Source: Rasiella rasia
GTDB taxonomy: Bacteria > Bacteroidota > Bacteroidia > Flavobacteriales > Flavobacteriaceae
Reading direction: 5' to 3'
NCBI RefSeq assembly: GCF_011044175.1
Contig: NZ_CP049057.1
Location: 2,495,501 to 2,559,500 of the forward strand
Length of the DNA stretch: 64,000 nt
The notes under the pieces: model-generated
Databases searched by the model: none
The model's input: only the letters and a program-made list of their open reading frames with translations
What the model was told of the DNA's origin: nothing
Shown: positions 63,247 through 64,000 of the stretch, one piece after another
Numbering within the stretch: position 1 is the first letter of the stretch
How the letters are laid out: every line of letters begins with the position of its first letter
Made by a program: the position numbers and the translations under genes

Positions 63247-64000
63247 ATGCTTAACAAAGATCGTTGGAACGAAATTTTAGAAGCGCTAAGTGCTAATCCA
63301 TTTAGAACGCTCTTAACTGCGTTTGGTGTGTTTTGGGGTATTTTTATATTGGTTGTGCTGCTGGCATTAACAACAGGTTTAAGAAATGGAGTGAGTAAAG
63401 ATTTTGGAGATTTTGCTACCAATTCTATATTCATGTGGGGGCAGGGTACTTCAAAACCTTATAAAGGGTTGCCAAAAGGAAGGTATGTTCGGTTTAAAGT
63501 AGAAGACGTTGCCGTTCTAAAAGAAAAAATGCCTGAATTAAAGTATGTTTCCCCAAGAGGCCAATTAGGAGGATACAATGGTGCTAACAATGTTACACGA
63601 AATGAAAAAACAGGAGCATTTACTGTAAGCGGAGATTACCCCGAATATATTAAACAGCAGCCAATGGATATTACTGGTGGGCGATTTATTAGCTATTCAG
63701 ATATAAACGAAAGGAGAAAAGGAGTAGTAATAGGAAGCGGTGTAGTAACTAGCTTATTTGATGTTGGAGAAGATCCGATTGGGGAATACATAAAGATAAG
63801 TGGTGTTAATTTTATGGTTATTGGCACCTTTAATGCGCCAAGTAACAATGGAAATAATGAAGAGCTAGCCAACACTATTTATGTTCCTTTCACCACATTT
63901 AATCAAGTTTTTAATCGTGGAGATCAAGTAGGTTGGATGGCAATTACTGCCTACGATGAGTACAGTATTACATCCTTGAAACCAAGAATTCTTGAAATTA
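63247..64000 (+). CDS. FtsX-like ABC permease, second copy, 3' end missing
   Basis: The frame from ATG 63247 stays open to the right edge (251 codons). It begins MLNKDRWNEILEALSANPFR, with a helix at about 21-42 (LLTAFGVFWGIFILVVLLAL), then a MacB core domain with PKGRYVRFKVEDV, GGRFISYSDINERRKGVVIG and GEDPIGEYIKISG, closely matching the preceding permease. The two permeases probably form a heterodimer with the ATPase at 61286. It starts one base after the upstream stop. Confidence 0.88.
   Translation, partial: MLNKDRWNEILEALSANPFRTLLTAFGVFWGIFILVVLLALTTGLRNGVSKDFGDFATNSIFMWGQGTSKPYKGLPKGRYVRFKVEDVAVLKEKMPELKYVSPRGQLGGYNGANNVTRNEKTGAFTVSGDYPEYIKQQPMDITGGRFISYSDINERRKGVVIGSGVVTSLFDVGEDPIGEYIKISGVNFMVIGTFNAPSNNGNNEELANTIYVPFTTFNQVFNRGDQVGWMAITAYDEYSITSLKPRILEI

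Overview
The window looks like a chromosomal segment of a low-GC member of the Bacteroidota, almost certainly a Flavobacteriaceae-type gliding bacterium. Pointers are the alternative complex III operon with an attached aa3-type oxidase, the giant gliding and type IX secretion protein SprA, Bacteroidota-type TonB proteins with a PGCE-containing C-terminal domain, promoters of the TTG-N19-TAnnTTTG type, weak Shine-Dalgarno signals and frequent GTG/TTG starts. No insertion sequence, prophage, CRISPR array, tRNA or rRNA was seen. The organism assignment is inference from gene content.

1-15901: the downstream part of a flexirubin / aryl-polyene (APE) type II polyketide pigment cluster, transcribed rightward with mostly overlapping genes. 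It holds a lysophospholipid-type acyltransferase (cut by the left edge), two hotdog dehydratases (ApeP-like and ApeI-like), two ketosynthases with intact catalytic residues, two non-catalytic ketosynthase homologues, an acyl carrier protein, a methyltransferase, a polysaccharide deacetylase, a LolA-like carrier, a GT2-DUF2062 glycosyltransferase, an MMPL exporter, a JmjC/cupin-like oxygenase, an Ntn-hydrolase lipoprotein and an AMP-forming ligase. Ketoreductase, thioesterase and dialkylresorcinol genes are not in the window, so flexirubin and plain aryl polyene cannot be told apart.

15997-23199: a small membrane protein, a lipoprotein and a tandem universal stress protein, then the core rimP-nusA-infB operon, which has a terminator-like hairpin in its leader, and a SPOR-domain protein on the opposite strand.

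23423-35329: actABCDEF-coxBA, encoding a quinol:cytochrome c oxidoreductase (ACIII) and cytochrome oxidase subunits II and I. These are expected to form a respiratory supercomplex. 55868-61135 supplies its partners: the heme O synthase CyoE, two subunit III proteins, a subunit IV-like protein, a degenerate thioredoxin-fold protein, SCO, a DUF420 protein and a small CxxC membrane protein.

35523-50689: peroxiredoxin-like protein, ruvB, a cytochrome P450, queG, maeB, ruvA, sprA, gcvH and a VanZ-like protein. 50751-54568: two TonB-type proteins and a RemB/Wzi-like outer-membrane protein that carries a TonB-C-like domain at its N terminus. 54593-55741: a metallo-beta-lactamase-fold hydrolase. 61286-64000: a MacB-type ABC exporter (ATPase and two FtsX-like permeases), the last cut by the right edge.

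The least explained features are the dead and active ketosynthase pairs and complementary dehydratase lesions in the pigment cluster, the domain add-ons on ActA, ActC and subunit III, the TonB-C/RemB fusion, and the leader hairpin before rimP.
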